NCBI GenBank assembly: GCA_902491625.1
Contig: CABUIO010000043.1
Location: 1 to 8,755 of the forward strand
Direction: 5' to 3'
Origin: an uncultured Porphyromonadaceae bacterium
Lineage (GTDB): Bacteria > Bacteroidota > Bacteroidia > Bacteroidales > Muribaculaceae
DNA length: 8,755 bases
Part shown: one piece after another, positions 1-7,108 of the stretch
Numbering within the stretch: position 1 is the first letter of the stretch
How the letters are laid out: each line of letters starts with the position of its first letter
Position numbers and translations under genes: made by a program
The notes under the pieces: model-generated
Told to the model about the DNA's origin: nothing
The model's input: the letters and a program-made list of their open reading frames with translations, nothing else
The model's database searches: none

Positions 1-35
1 CAGAGTCGATCAAAAATATTTTCTGATTTTCACTG

Positions 36-62
36 TTTGTCGTTTTATTTTTTTTAACTTTG
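36..62 (+). promoter_or_regulatory. Bacteroidota-type promoter of the large secreted protein gene
   Basis: TAACTTTG at 55-62 matches the Bacteroidota primary-sigma -7 consensus TAnnTTTG exactly. A TTTG at 36-39 could be the -33 element, but the 15-nt gap is shorter than the usual 18-21. The AT-rich surroundings (poly-T at 49-55) fit a promoter. Transcription would start near 67-70, giving a leader of about 120 nt before the ATG at 189. The leader contains a tandem 9-bp repeat and an 8-bp palindrome CCGATCGG at 134-141. The -7 call is strong and the -33 call tentative. Confidence 0.6.
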
Positions 63-72
63 CCATCTCAGA

Positions 73-90
73 GAGTGATGTGAGTGATGT
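73..90 (+). repeat. Tandem 9-bp direct repeat in the 5' leader
   Basis: GAGTGATGT occurs twice head to tail (73-81 and 82-90), exactly. It lies just after the predicted transcription start, so it would be at the 5' end of the mRNA. Its role is unknown; it could be a regulator site, an RNA-level element or chance. Confidence 0.5.
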
Positions 91-188
91 GGCTTATCAT
101 ATTATAAATGAACATACCATAAATTGACACACACCGATCGGACTTCTCTTTCGGGTATCCATAATTATCAATCAATACTTTTTCCGTT

Positions 189-3100
189 ATGAAAAAAGCT
201 TTTACACTTCTATCCGCGCTTTTGCTCGGCTCTGCCGTGCTCTCTTCGGCGGCTCAGCCGAAAGTGCGCCGTGCGGCTCCGGAGGGACAGCGGAACGAAC
301 GCACCGCAGGCAGGAGCGCTTCCGAGACGCGTGCCGACATGCTGCGTAAGATCAACAATCCACTGCGCAATGTAGGCAACGCGCCTGTCAAGTCGGCACG
401 CAGCCGCAACGTCAGCATCGCCGGTTTCTCCCTTCCCGGAGTTGCCAAGGCTCCACATCGTGTAGGGCCAAATGGCGGCACTGTCTACGGCTGGCTCAAC
501 ACTTGCGACGACTCCGACCTCTGCGGATTCACCGAACTGACTGTTTCCGGGGGGATAACCAACATTTTCGGTACACCCATGACGCCGAGCTGGGGCGACA
601 TCCTCCCCTTCGTGATGTATGTGCGCGAGGACAAGGTCGTCTGCCTCGGATGGGACTATGACTCGTGGTGGGGCGACATCTACGGCAACTGCTACGCTGT
701 TTACGACATGAAAGGCAATGAGGTGGAGTTTGTCTCCCTTCCCGAGGACGAGCCGATGATGACCCTCGGCGCCTACGATCCTGTCAACGACATCGTCTAT
801 GGCTATATCGAGGCTTCCGACGGCAACATCTTCGTGAAGGCCCCGGGTTCGAATCCCCGCGACATCACGGTGATCGCCACCTTCGACAACACCTATACGC
901 TCAATGCGTTCACGTATAATATTCCGAAGAAAAAACTCATAGGAATCACTCATCAGGCCAACGGCAACAACGCCGTGGAGATCGATCCCGCCACCGGCAA
1001 GCAGACAGTGCTCGCCCATGTGGAGCAGACATCTGTCTATGCTTCCGGATTTGCATATTCACCTTTTGACGACGGCTATTATTACACTTATGCCTCTGGC
1101 GACGACGGCTACGGACTGCAGCTTCTCAACGAGAATGACTTCTCGGTGCTTCGTGACACGAAATATGAGGATAATCCGACTTTCACCTCGCTCTATTCTC
1201 CTGATGTGCGCAAGATCGACGCCGAGGCTCCCGGAGCGCCGGTCTTCATTTCGAGTGCGTTCAAAGATGGTTCGACATCCGGTAAACTCAACTACCGCCT
1301 TCCCGCGCAGTCCTTCGCCGGTGTGCCTCTGCTCGGCAACGTAGACTGGCAACTTTACATCGACGACGTGCTATATAAGCGAGGTTCCGGTGCGGCAGGC
1401 TCCGAGATCTCGGTCAGCGTCAGCGGTCTTGAAGACGGATTCCATACTTTCACCATGTTCTGCTCGCTCGGCGGCCATCTGAGTGTCGAGGATGTGCAGA
1501 CATTCTATGTCGGCTACGACACTCCCAAGGCTCCTGCGTCAGTGACTCTCACCGACTCCCTGATCAGTTGGGATGCCGTGACCGAGGGCGTCAACGGCGC
1601 TTACGTCGATCCCGAGACCGTGACCTACAATGTCTATCTCAATGGCGATGTGGTCGCCGAGGGTGTCTCAGGCACCTCCGTTCCGGTGAAATATCCCTCC
1701 GACCAACTCATTGAGAAATATGTGGCCGGAGTCGAGGCCGTCTCAGGCGGCCATGTCTCCTCAAGGACTCTGTCGCGCAAACTGCTCTACGGCGAGCCCT
1801 TCCCTCTGCCGGCATCATTCCTTCCCTCGGACAATGACGCCGACCTTTTCACCATTGTCGACGCCAACAACGACGGACGCACCTTCTTCCCCGACACCGT
1901 GACGATCGACAAGAAGGATATTCCCTGTTTCTGCAGCATCTTTGCCTACTCCAAGAAACCGAGCGACGACTGGCTCTTCCTCCCGCCGGTAGCAATCGAG
2001 GATCCTGCGGCTGTCTACAATTTCTCGATGAACGCCTTCCGCAACGGCGACATCTACACAGAGGAGTTCGAAGTGAAACTCTGCACCGCTCCATCGCCCG
2101 ACGCTGTGGTGGGCGAGATCGCACCCGAGACATCGGTGACCAACGCCAAAGGCTACGAGGCCGCGATCAACTCGCGCTTCGACTTCGCATTTCAGGTGCC
2201 GAAGAAAGGCACATATTATATTGGAGTACATGCCGTCTCCGTCAATAAATTCCGACTTTACGTGCGCGACTTCCATGTCTCCCGGCTCACTGACGTCGTG
2301 GCGACTGCTCCTGCCGCGCCCGAGAATCTGACTCTCACCGCCGCCACCGAGGGCAAGCTTCAGGCCGTGGCCACATTCTCTTTCCCGATCAAGGCAATCA
2401 ACGGTACGGATCTTGCTGCCGGCACATCTCTGACAGCAAAGGTCAGCGCCGCAGGATGCGACGAGGTGACTGCCACCGGCAAGCCCGGCGAGGAGGTCAG
2501 CGTGACGCTCCCGACAGTCCAGGGTGACAACGCCGTCACGGTCACAATCTTCGACGGCACGCAGAAAGGTCTCTCGGCTTCCGGTTCGGTCTTCACGGGC
2601 GTGGATGTCGCCGGATTGGTCAACGACCTTACCGGCACCGTCAGCGAGGACGACATGAAGCTACATCTCTCCTGGAAGGCTCCGACCGAGGGGGCCAACG
2701 GCGGATACAACGCTCCCACAGGCTATGAATACTATCTCTTCCTGCCCTCGGGCAGCTCATGGCAGGCCGCTGCATTCATAGGCAAGGATGTTACGGAATA
2801 TGACCTCACACTTCCCGAAGGATCCTCCCTCGGTCTCTATGGCGCCGGTGTCCTCGCTGTCAACGAGGCCGGTAGCGACAACACCATCGCGACCGTTCAG
2901 GCCGTGCTCGGAACTCCTAACAAGGTTCCGGCAGTCAGCGATTTCGTGGCCGGAAACATGCTCCCGGCTATCATCAACTATACACCCTCGACTCCGAAGA
3001 TGAGTCTTTACCTTGACGATCCCGGCAAGAAATTCACGACCTTCAAGACTCCGGACAACCGCACGGCTCTCTTCACGCAGTCCTCGGGCAATGTCAACGG

Positions 3101-4742
3101 CCTTATCTCCATGTCCAAATTCTCCACCGTGGGAATCAAGAATCCGATGGTAGAATTCAACACCTTCGGCGGTTCGTGCGAAAGCATCTCGATCTACGCG
3201 CAGCGCTATGGCGAGGAGCGCAAGCTCGTCAAGACTTATCAGGGCAGCGAGCTTGAGGCAGGTCCCGACTGCAAGGTGCGCACGGAGCTTCCCGCCGAAT
3301 ATGCCGGATGCCCCTGGGTTGACATCTTCGTGGGATTCAACACCACAGGCTCGAAGCAGTCGCTCATTCTTTACAGTTTCCGCGTCTGCGACAACGTGGC
3401 CGATGATTTCGCCACCGCCTCCGTCGAAGGTCCCTCTATAGCGGTTATAGGCGAGGAGGTGAAGTACACCGCCCTTATTGACAATTACGGCAACACGGCG
3501 GCCGCGCTTCCTGCCGGAACATGGACTGTCAGTGATGTCGAAGGCAATATCCTCGCCTCGCACTCCGATGCCGCAGGAACCGGGCCGATAGAGTCGTTCG
3601 CACAGACCACGCGCGAGATCTCCTTCACACCGACAGCCGAATACTTCGGTCGCGTGACGATATCCTACAGCATCGACGGCGACGACAGCCACAGTGAGAA
3701 CAACCGAGCCGAGATCGCTGTAGACATCCAGCGCGGTGCCAATCCTGTGGTCACGGATCTCCATGCTTCCGATGTGGCCTATGACAACGTCACCCTCGGC
3801 TGGACCGGCCCGCTCGCAGGTCCGACTGTAGATTCCTTCGAGGAGCTGACCCCATTCGTCCTCGATTCCGATGATCCTATGCTCGGGGTCTTCAAGCGCG
3901 TGGACGGCGACGGCAAGATAACCTATGCACTCGCCAACGGCCAGACCGAATATCCCATCCCCGGCGCCGGACATCCCGCAAGCTTTGTGACATGGAGTTC
4001 CGGGCAGGTTGATCAGATCGTCGGCACCGAGGGTCTGGTGCCTGCCAACAGCGGCGACCGCTTCCTTATCGCATACTGTCCCGCAGAACCAGCCGGCAAC
4101 CCTGCCGCCGCCGACGACTGGCTCATCTCTCCGGCTGTGGAGGGGGGTACGTCGATCACATTCGCCATGCGTCCCATGCTCAACGAATATCCCGAGACTG
4201 TCGAGGTGATGTATTCCTCGACCGTCGATGCTCCCGGTGCTTTCAAGCTCCTTGAGACCATCACGACCGAAGGTCTCGCATCGCAGGATCCTGTCTGGAA
4301 GAACTACACCGTGGCACTTCCCGCCGACGCCAAGTACTTCGCCATCCATTACGTCAGCAAGGATCAGTTCGCGGTCATGCTCGACGACATAGGCTACACT
4401 CCCGCAGGCTCGCGCCTTGCTGTCAGCGGCTATGACATCTATCGCGACGGCGTGAAGATAGCCACCGACGCACCCTGCACCGGCGACACCTATGCCGACA
4501 CGACAGTCAGCGAAGCCACCGGCTACACCTACATGATCGTGCCTGTGCTCACCGACGGCACACGCGGACTCAACTCCAACTATCTCCATGTCCTCACCAC
4601 AGGCGTGAAGGTCGTTGTGACAGACGGAAACGACGGCGCCGAATACTACGACCTACGCGGCATCCGCGTGGTCGGCAAGCCCGCGTCCGGCATCTACCTC
4701 CGCAAAACCTCCGGAAAGACCGAAAAGGTAATTGTGAAATAA
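189..4742 (+). CDS. Large secreted multidomain protein: choice-of-anchor J and fibronectin III modules, T9SS-type C-terminal tail
   Basis: This 1517-aa protein starts with a signal peptide (MKK, hydrophobic LLSALLLGSAVLSSA, likely cut near residue 22), which supports ATG 189. Residues about 95-340 are rich in beta strands, Gly and aromatics and look like a propeller. Fn3-like modules follow at about 347-442, 447-535, 705-805 and 812-908; two share a W-x-A-x-TEG-x-NG-x-Y motif. A choice-of-anchor-J (cleaved-adhesin-like jelly roll) module spans about 536-700 (DDW at 593-595). A further jelly-roll-like stretch lies at about 911-1070 and a CARDB-like module at 1078-1180. A second choice-of-anchor-J module (1215-1403; FEELTPF, DDWLISPAV at 1309-1318, LDDIGY at 1398-1403) sits inside another Fn3, whose halves flank it (about 1190-1210 and 1410-1475). 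The tail from about 1478 (YYDLRGIRV, GIYLRK, KVIVK) resembles T9SS sorting domains. By family this is an exported surface or secreted adhesion/glycan-binding protein; no catalytic motif is seen and the ligand is unknown. It is a monocistron with its own promoter and terminator. Confidence 0.93.
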   Translation: MKKAFTLLSALLLGSAVLSSAAQPKVRRAAPEGQRNERTAGRSASETRADMLRKINNPLRNVGNAPVKSARSRNVSIAGFSLPGVAKAPHRVGPNGGTVYGWLNTCDDSDLCGFTELTVSGGITNIFGTPMTPSWGDILPFVMYVREDKVVCLGWDYDSWWGDIYGNCYAVYDMKGNEVEFVSLPEDEPMMTLGAYDPVNDIVYGYIEASDGNIFVKAPGSNPRDITVIATFDNTYTLNAFTYNIPKKKLIGITHQANGNNAVEIDPATGKQTVLAHVEQTSVYASGFAYSPFDDGYYYTYASGDDGYGLQLLNENDFSVLRDTKYEDNPTFTSLYSPDVRKIDAEAPGAPVFISSAFKDGSTSGKLNYRLPAQSFAGVPLLGNVDWQLYIDDVLYKRGSGAAGSEISVSVSGLEDGFHTFTMFCSLGGHLSVEDVQTFYVGYDTPKAPASVTLTDSLISWDAVTEGVNGAYVDPETVTYNVYLNGDVVAEGVSGTSVPVKYPSDQLIEKYVAGVEAVSGGHVSSRTLSRKLLYGEPFPLPASFLPSDNDADLFTIVDANNDGRTFFPDTVTIDKKDIPCFCSIFAYSKKPSDDWLFLPPVAIEDPAAVYNFSMNAFRNGDIYTEEFEVKLCTAPSPDAVVGEIAPETSVTNAKGYEAAINSRFDFAFQVPKKGTYYIGVHAVSVNKFRLYVRDFHVSRLTDVVATAPAAPENLTLTAATEGKLQAVATFSFPIKAINGTDLAAGTSLTAKVSAAGCDEVTATGKPGEEVSVTLPTVQGDNAVTVTIFDGTQKGLSASGSVFTGVDVAGLVNDLTGTVSEDDMKLHLSWKAPTEGANGGYNAPTGYEYYLFLPSGSSWQAAAFIGKDVTEYDLTLPEGSSLGLYGAGVLAVNEAGSDNTIATVQAVLGTPNKVPAVSDFVAGNMLPAIINYTPSTPKMSLYLDDPGKKFTTFKTPDNRTALFTQSSGNVNGLISMSKFSTVGIKNPMVEFNTFGGSCESISIYAQRYGEERKLVKTYQGSELEAGPDCKVRTELPAEYAGCPWVDIFVGFNTTGSKQSLILYSFRVCDNVADDFATASVEGPSIAVIGEEVKYTALIDNYGNTAAALPAGTWTVSDVEGNILASHSDAAGTGPIESFAQTTREISFTPTAEYFGRVTISYSIDGDDSHSENNRAEIAVDIQRGANPVVTDLHASDVAYDNVTLGWTGPLAGPTVDSFEELTPFVLDSDDPMLGVFKRVDGDGKITYALANGQTEYPIPGAGHPASFVTWSSGQVDQIVGTEGLVPANSGDRFLIAYCPAEPAGNPAAADDWLISPAVEGGTSITFAMRPMLNEYPETVEVMYSSTVDAPGAFKLLETITTEGLASQDPVWKNYTVALPADAKYFAIHYVSKDQFAVMLDDIGYTPAGSRLAVSGYDIYRDGVKIATDAPCTGDTYADTTVSEATGYTYMIVPVLTDGTRGLNSNYLHVLTTGVKVVVTDGNDGAEYYDLRGIRVVGKPASGIYLRKTSGKTEKVIVK

Positions 4743-4750
4743 ACCTCCGA

Positions 4751-4787
4751 CGGTTGACTGTCGCCATCTCGTGCGACGGTCAATCCG
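4751..4787 (+). other. Strong hairpin just after the stop codon
   Basis: The arms 4751-4764 and 4773-4787 pair over 14 positions (one G-U wobble, one bulged T at 4784) around an 8-nt loop. It begins 8 nt after the TAA of the large gene and is followed by an A-run, not a T-run, so it is not itself a canonical terminator. It may protect the mRNA 3' end or be part of a two-hairpin terminator with 4799-4837. Confidence 0.55.
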
Positions 4788-4798
4788 CAAAAATACCT

Positions 4799-4837
4799 GG
4801 AGCGACGGATCCTCCCGATCCGCCGCTCCGTTTTGTT
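4799..4837 (+). terminator. Intrinsic terminator of the large secreted protein gene
   Basis: GGAGCG-A-CGGATC (4799-4811) pairs with GATCCG-C-CGCTCC (4817-4829), leaving one mismatch and a 5-nt CTCCC loop. The stem is followed by GTTTTGTT (4830-4837). The GC-rich stem plus U-rich tail on the plus strand fits a rho-independent terminator 57 nt past the stop codon. Confidence 0.85.
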
Positions 4838-4971
4838 AAAAAAGGATCGTATCAGGAACCGCGCCAGAGGTTGCATAATCGATAGCTGACGGATGAGCAT
4901 AGCGAATCCGTCGGAAAGATCACACTCTCATCTCCCACCCTTCATGGTCGCTTCTCCAATGTCGTAGGGAC

Positions 4972-5006
4972 AAAAACAAAGAAACCGCCACGAGGGGCGG
5001 TTTCTT
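4972..5006 (-). terminator. Intrinsic terminator of the 469-aa secreted protein gene
   Basis: AAGAAACCGCC (4979-4989) and GGCGGTTTCTT (4996-5006) form a perfect 11-bp stem with a 6-nt loop. Read on the minus strand, the stem ends in a T-rich tract (complement of 4972-4980). It starts 22 nt after the stop at 5029, and with the plus-strand terminator at 4799 it separates the two convergent genes. The stretch between the two terminators (4838-4971) has no gene; it has only a weak 7-bp inverted repeat (4888-4894 with 4906-4912). Confidence 0.88.
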
Positions 5007-5028
5007 GTTAAGTACTGTATGGTTATGA

Positions 5029-6438
5029 TCAGCGTTTTACGACGCGGTAGGTGGAGGAGGTGCCTTCGGCGTGGATCAGGTAGATGCCGGGAAGAAGGTT
5101 GCTCAGGCTTACCGTTGCCGAAGTTCCGTCGGCGGCTGTGCGGAGGAGTGCAGTGCCCTGAAGGTCGTAGACTGTGAGGGCGGTCACGCCTGATGCGGTG
5201 GCGCTGACGGTCGTGCCGTCGAAACTCCAGGCGGTCTCTGCCTTCACTTTGGCAACGCCTGTTGTGACGTCGATATATTCGCCGTAGACTATGCGCTCGG
5301 AGGGGAAATACTCTTCTGTGTCATAGTCATATTCCTCGGATACGACCTCCGTAGGGTTGCCGTTGGCATCGTAGGTGTAGGTGTATTTTGTAGCGGCGAT
5401 AAGTTCTTCTTCACCCTCGTAGGTTTCTTTCTCGGTGAAGCTGATCATGTTGCCGTGAGAGTCCATGATTGCTTCCTGCACGTCGATATAGACAGGCTCG
5501 GTAAGGATGTTTCCTTCTTCATCGAAATATTCAGTCGTTGTCAAGCGCAGGGATCCGTTGTCGTCGATGGTCTCCATAGCCATGGTGCGTCCGACCTCGT
5601 TGATGTTGTTTGTTGTCTCCTTGACGAAGAAGTCATGGCCTCCGTTGGAGTATTCCACCAGGTAGTGACCGTCGGGTTGGTCGTTGTAGTAGACTACGGC
5701 GGATTTTATCAGGTTCTCGCCCTCGGTAAGATCCAGCAGATCGCCGAACACCGTCATCTGGCCGTCGGTCTTCTCCCACACGATATCCTTGTAGGAAAGG
5801 TCATCGTAGAGGCTCCACTCCGTATCGTTCTCTATCACATAGTAGAAATATTCGTTGGCCTTGCCGTCGGTGCCGTAGTTCCAGACTGATTTGTAGGCCG
5901 GCTTGAGATCGGAGGCCAGAGGAAGCGACTTCATCACCTCGATGATGTTGCCGTCGTCGTTGCGTGTGATGGAGTTTGTCTCCCAAGAGTAGTTTTTCAC
6001 CCATTCTCCCTCGCTCCAGTTGTAGCCGATGCGCTCGGTGAAGAAATCGTGGACTTTGGAGTCGTAGGTGTAGGTTTTTTTCTCAGAATTGTTCCATGTC
6101 TCGCCGTCCTCGCTGTCCGTCTTGAGGATCAGGACAGGGGAGTTGTATTCGTCGTAGGTAGTTTCGGTCTTCGACAGCCATCCCTCTTCATCGACAAGCT
6201 CTTCGGTGCAGTTGCCCCGGTTGTCGTATTTGAAAGTGACAGTGCCCAGTTCCATCCAGTCCGCGCCGTCGTGCATATAGTCGGTCTCGCTTACCGGGCG
6301 CCACAGAGGTGTAGCAGCCTCTACGCGGAGTCTGGAATTCTTAGAGGCTTTTCCTCGGCCGGATTTGAAACGCTGTGCGCCGGCAAACGCGGGCATGCCA
6401 ACGGCCAGACATAATGCTAAAATGTAAATTTTCCTCAT
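5029..6438 (-). CDS. Secreted YD/RHS-like repeat protein with T9SS type A-like sorting domain
   Basis: This 469-aa protein has a signal peptide (MRKIYILALCLAVGMPAFAGA, about 1-21), so the ATG at 6438 is preferred; it also lies 33 nt from a clear -7 box. The mature part is acidic, Tyr-rich and full of short antiparallel-strand motifs of the RHS/YD kind: TFKYDNRGNCTEE (68-80), TTYDEYNSP (93-101), KTYTYDSK (121-128), TTEYFDEEGN (301-310), YTYTYDANGNPTE (352-364). These are degenerate, without the RHS core or a toxin domain. Residues about 402-469 (DGTTVSATASGV, VYDLQG, LLPGIYLIHA, YRVVKR) fit a T9SS type A sorting domain, so export across the outer membrane with removal or anchoring of the tail is inferred. 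Cargo role unknown; a binding or structural surface protein is likelier than an enzyme. It is a single-gene transcript with its own promoter and terminator. Confidence 0.92.
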   Translation of the reverse strand: MRKIYILALCLAVGMPAFAGAQRFKSGRGKASKNSRLRVEAATPLWRPVSETDYMHDGADWMELGTVTFKYDNRGNCTEELVDEEGWLSKTETTYDEYNSPVLILKTDSEDGETWNNSEKKTYTYDSKVHDFFTERIGYNWSEGEWVKNYSWETNSITRNDDGNIIEVMKSLPLASDLKPAYKSVWNYGTDGKANEYFYYVIENDTEWSLYDDLSYKDIVWEKTDGQMTVFGDLLDLTEGENLIKSAVVYYNDQPDGHYLVEYSNGGHDFFVKETTNNINEVGRTMAMETIDDNGSLRLTTTEYFDEEGNILTEPVYIDVQEAIMDSHGNMISFTEKETYEGEEELIAATKYTYTYDANGNPTEVVSEEYDYDTEEYFPSERIVYGEYIDVTTGVAKVKAETAWSFDGTTVSATASGVTALTVYDLQGTALLRTAADGTSATVSLSNLLPGIYLIHAEGTSSTYRVVKR

Positions 6439-6470
6439 GCTTATATGTTTTTAGTTTGGATTGTTGTTGA

Positions 6471-6502
6471 CAAAGATAGAAAAAATTTCTCGATCCTCCA
6501 AA
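6471..6502 (-). promoter_or_regulatory. Bacteroidota-type promoter of the 469-aa secreted protein gene
   Basis: On the minus strand TTTG (complement of 6499-6502) and TATCTTTG (complement of 6471-6478) match the -33 TTTG and -7 TAnnTTTG consensus, with a 20-nt gap in the expected range. The start would be near 6465, leaving a short leader of about 25-30 nt before the ATG at 6438. This is the best promoter in the window. No terminator is seen between it and the upstream gene ending at 6541, so some read-through is possible. Confidence 0.8.
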
Positions 6503-6540
6503 TCCTGAGTAAAAGCGGTATGAGGCGGAAGATGGAGAAG

Positions 6541-7023
6541 TCATGGTTTGGATTTGCCTACAGGAGGCTCCGCGAGGGTGATTCTCACGACGGTGGTGAT
6601 TCCGAGGCTGCGTGCGATCGCCTCGTCGAAATGATCCATGTATCCCGGCAGAAACCTCTGACAGAGCAGCCGCAGGGCCTCGGTCTTCTCGGCGACATCC
6701 TCCACGATCTCCGCTTTGCCGAGTGCCACGGCGGAATTGTAATACTCCGTGAAATTGTTTTTCTCGGCCTCGAATTTCGGAGTGCAGCGACTCACGGCCG
6801 ACAGACTCACCGTCGGATTGCTGCGCAGACAATCGAGCTTTTCACCCTCGGCGGCGCAATGGAAATAGAATGTGTCTTCGCCGCCGCGCACCAGCGACAG
6901 CGGCAATCCGTAGGGACTGCCGTCCGGACGCACCATGCTTACGGAGACATACGGCGCCTTGTCAAACACTTCCAATGCCCAGTCGGCATCCTTCTGCCTG
7001 TTAGCCTTTCTCATCTGTTTCAT
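6541..7023 (-). CDS. NimA-like pyridoxamine 5'-phosphate oxidase family protein
   Basis: This 160-aa, signal-free protein has the split-barrel FMN-binding fold pattern of the Pyridox_ox_2/NimA group. It has a basic start (MKQMRKANRQ), strand YVSVSMVRPDGSPYGLPLSLV (25-45), the landmark FYFHCAAEGEKLDCLRSNP (52-70; cofactor-side His at 55), TVSLSAVS (71-78), YNSAVALGKAEIVED (95-109), and a C-terminal helix and strand ending VVRITL. Its length equals NimA-type proteins (about 160-165 aa). Some family members reduce 5-nitroimidazoles; others have unknown flavin or heme-linked roles, so the substrate here is open and a resistance gene is not claimed. ATG 7023 was chosen over an in-frame ATG at 7314, which lies inside the neighbouring gene, and over ATG 7014, because NimA relatives also carry a residue stretch before the MR(K/R) motif. 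It lies 85 bp downstream of the DUF362 gene on the same strand and has no clear promoter of its own, so co-transcription is plausible. Confidence 0.88.
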   Translation of the reverse strand: MKQMRKANRQKDADWALEVFDKAPYVSVSMVRPDGSPYGLPLSLVRGGEDTFYFHCAAEGEKLDCLRSNPTVSLSAVSRCTPKFEAEKNNFTEYYNSAVALGKAEIVEDVAEKTEALRLLCQRFLPGYMDHFDEAIARSLGITTVVRITLAEPPVGKSKP

Positions 7024-7060
7024 CGTCGTATTCGTAATTATTGTGCCGCAAAAAATCCCA

Positions 7061-7096
7061 CTATAAGCCCGATAGGCCTTATAAGATTTATATGCC
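7061..7096. repeat. Degenerate 9-bp repeat array between two genes
   Basis: Four 9-bp units in register: CTATAAGCC (7061-7069), CGATAGGCC (7070-7078), TTATAAGAT (7079-7087), TTATATGCC (7088-7096), consensus about YTATAAGCC. The units are partly self-complementary: 7063-7070 pairs with 7075-7082 with one mismatch around a GATA loop. Six A's at 7050-7055 give a T-run on the minus strand, but 7 nt beyond the stem, so this is at best a weak terminator for the DUF362 gene. Similar short intergenic arrays, which translate as PISPIG-like strings, occur in Bacteroidales to my recollection. Confidence 0.55.
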
Positions 7097-7108
7097 TGTT
7101 TTGAGGGG

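Noticed and set aside
210..1019. 269-codon minus-strand open frame
   Set aside because: Shadow of the N-terminal part of the large gene; no domain, promoter or terminator.
2757..4589. 610-codon minus-strand open frame opposite the large secreted protein gene
   Set aside because: The plus-strand frame has a signal peptide, recognisable domains and a terminator. The antisense frame gives a Gly/Val/His-rich translation without domains and is a by-product of GC-rich third positions.
4888..4912. GACGGAT/ATCCGTC inverted repeat in the convergent intergenic region
   Set aside because: Only 7 bp with an 11-nt loop, no T-run, and not linked to a promoter or gene end.
5455..5889. 144-codon plus-strand open frame
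   Set aside because: Shadow of the 469-aa secreted protein gene; Val-rich translation with no domain.
6445..7104. 219-codon plus-strand open frame
   Set aside because: Lies antisense to the NimA-like gene and runs through the promoter of the next gene and the 9-bp repeat; no recognisable domain.
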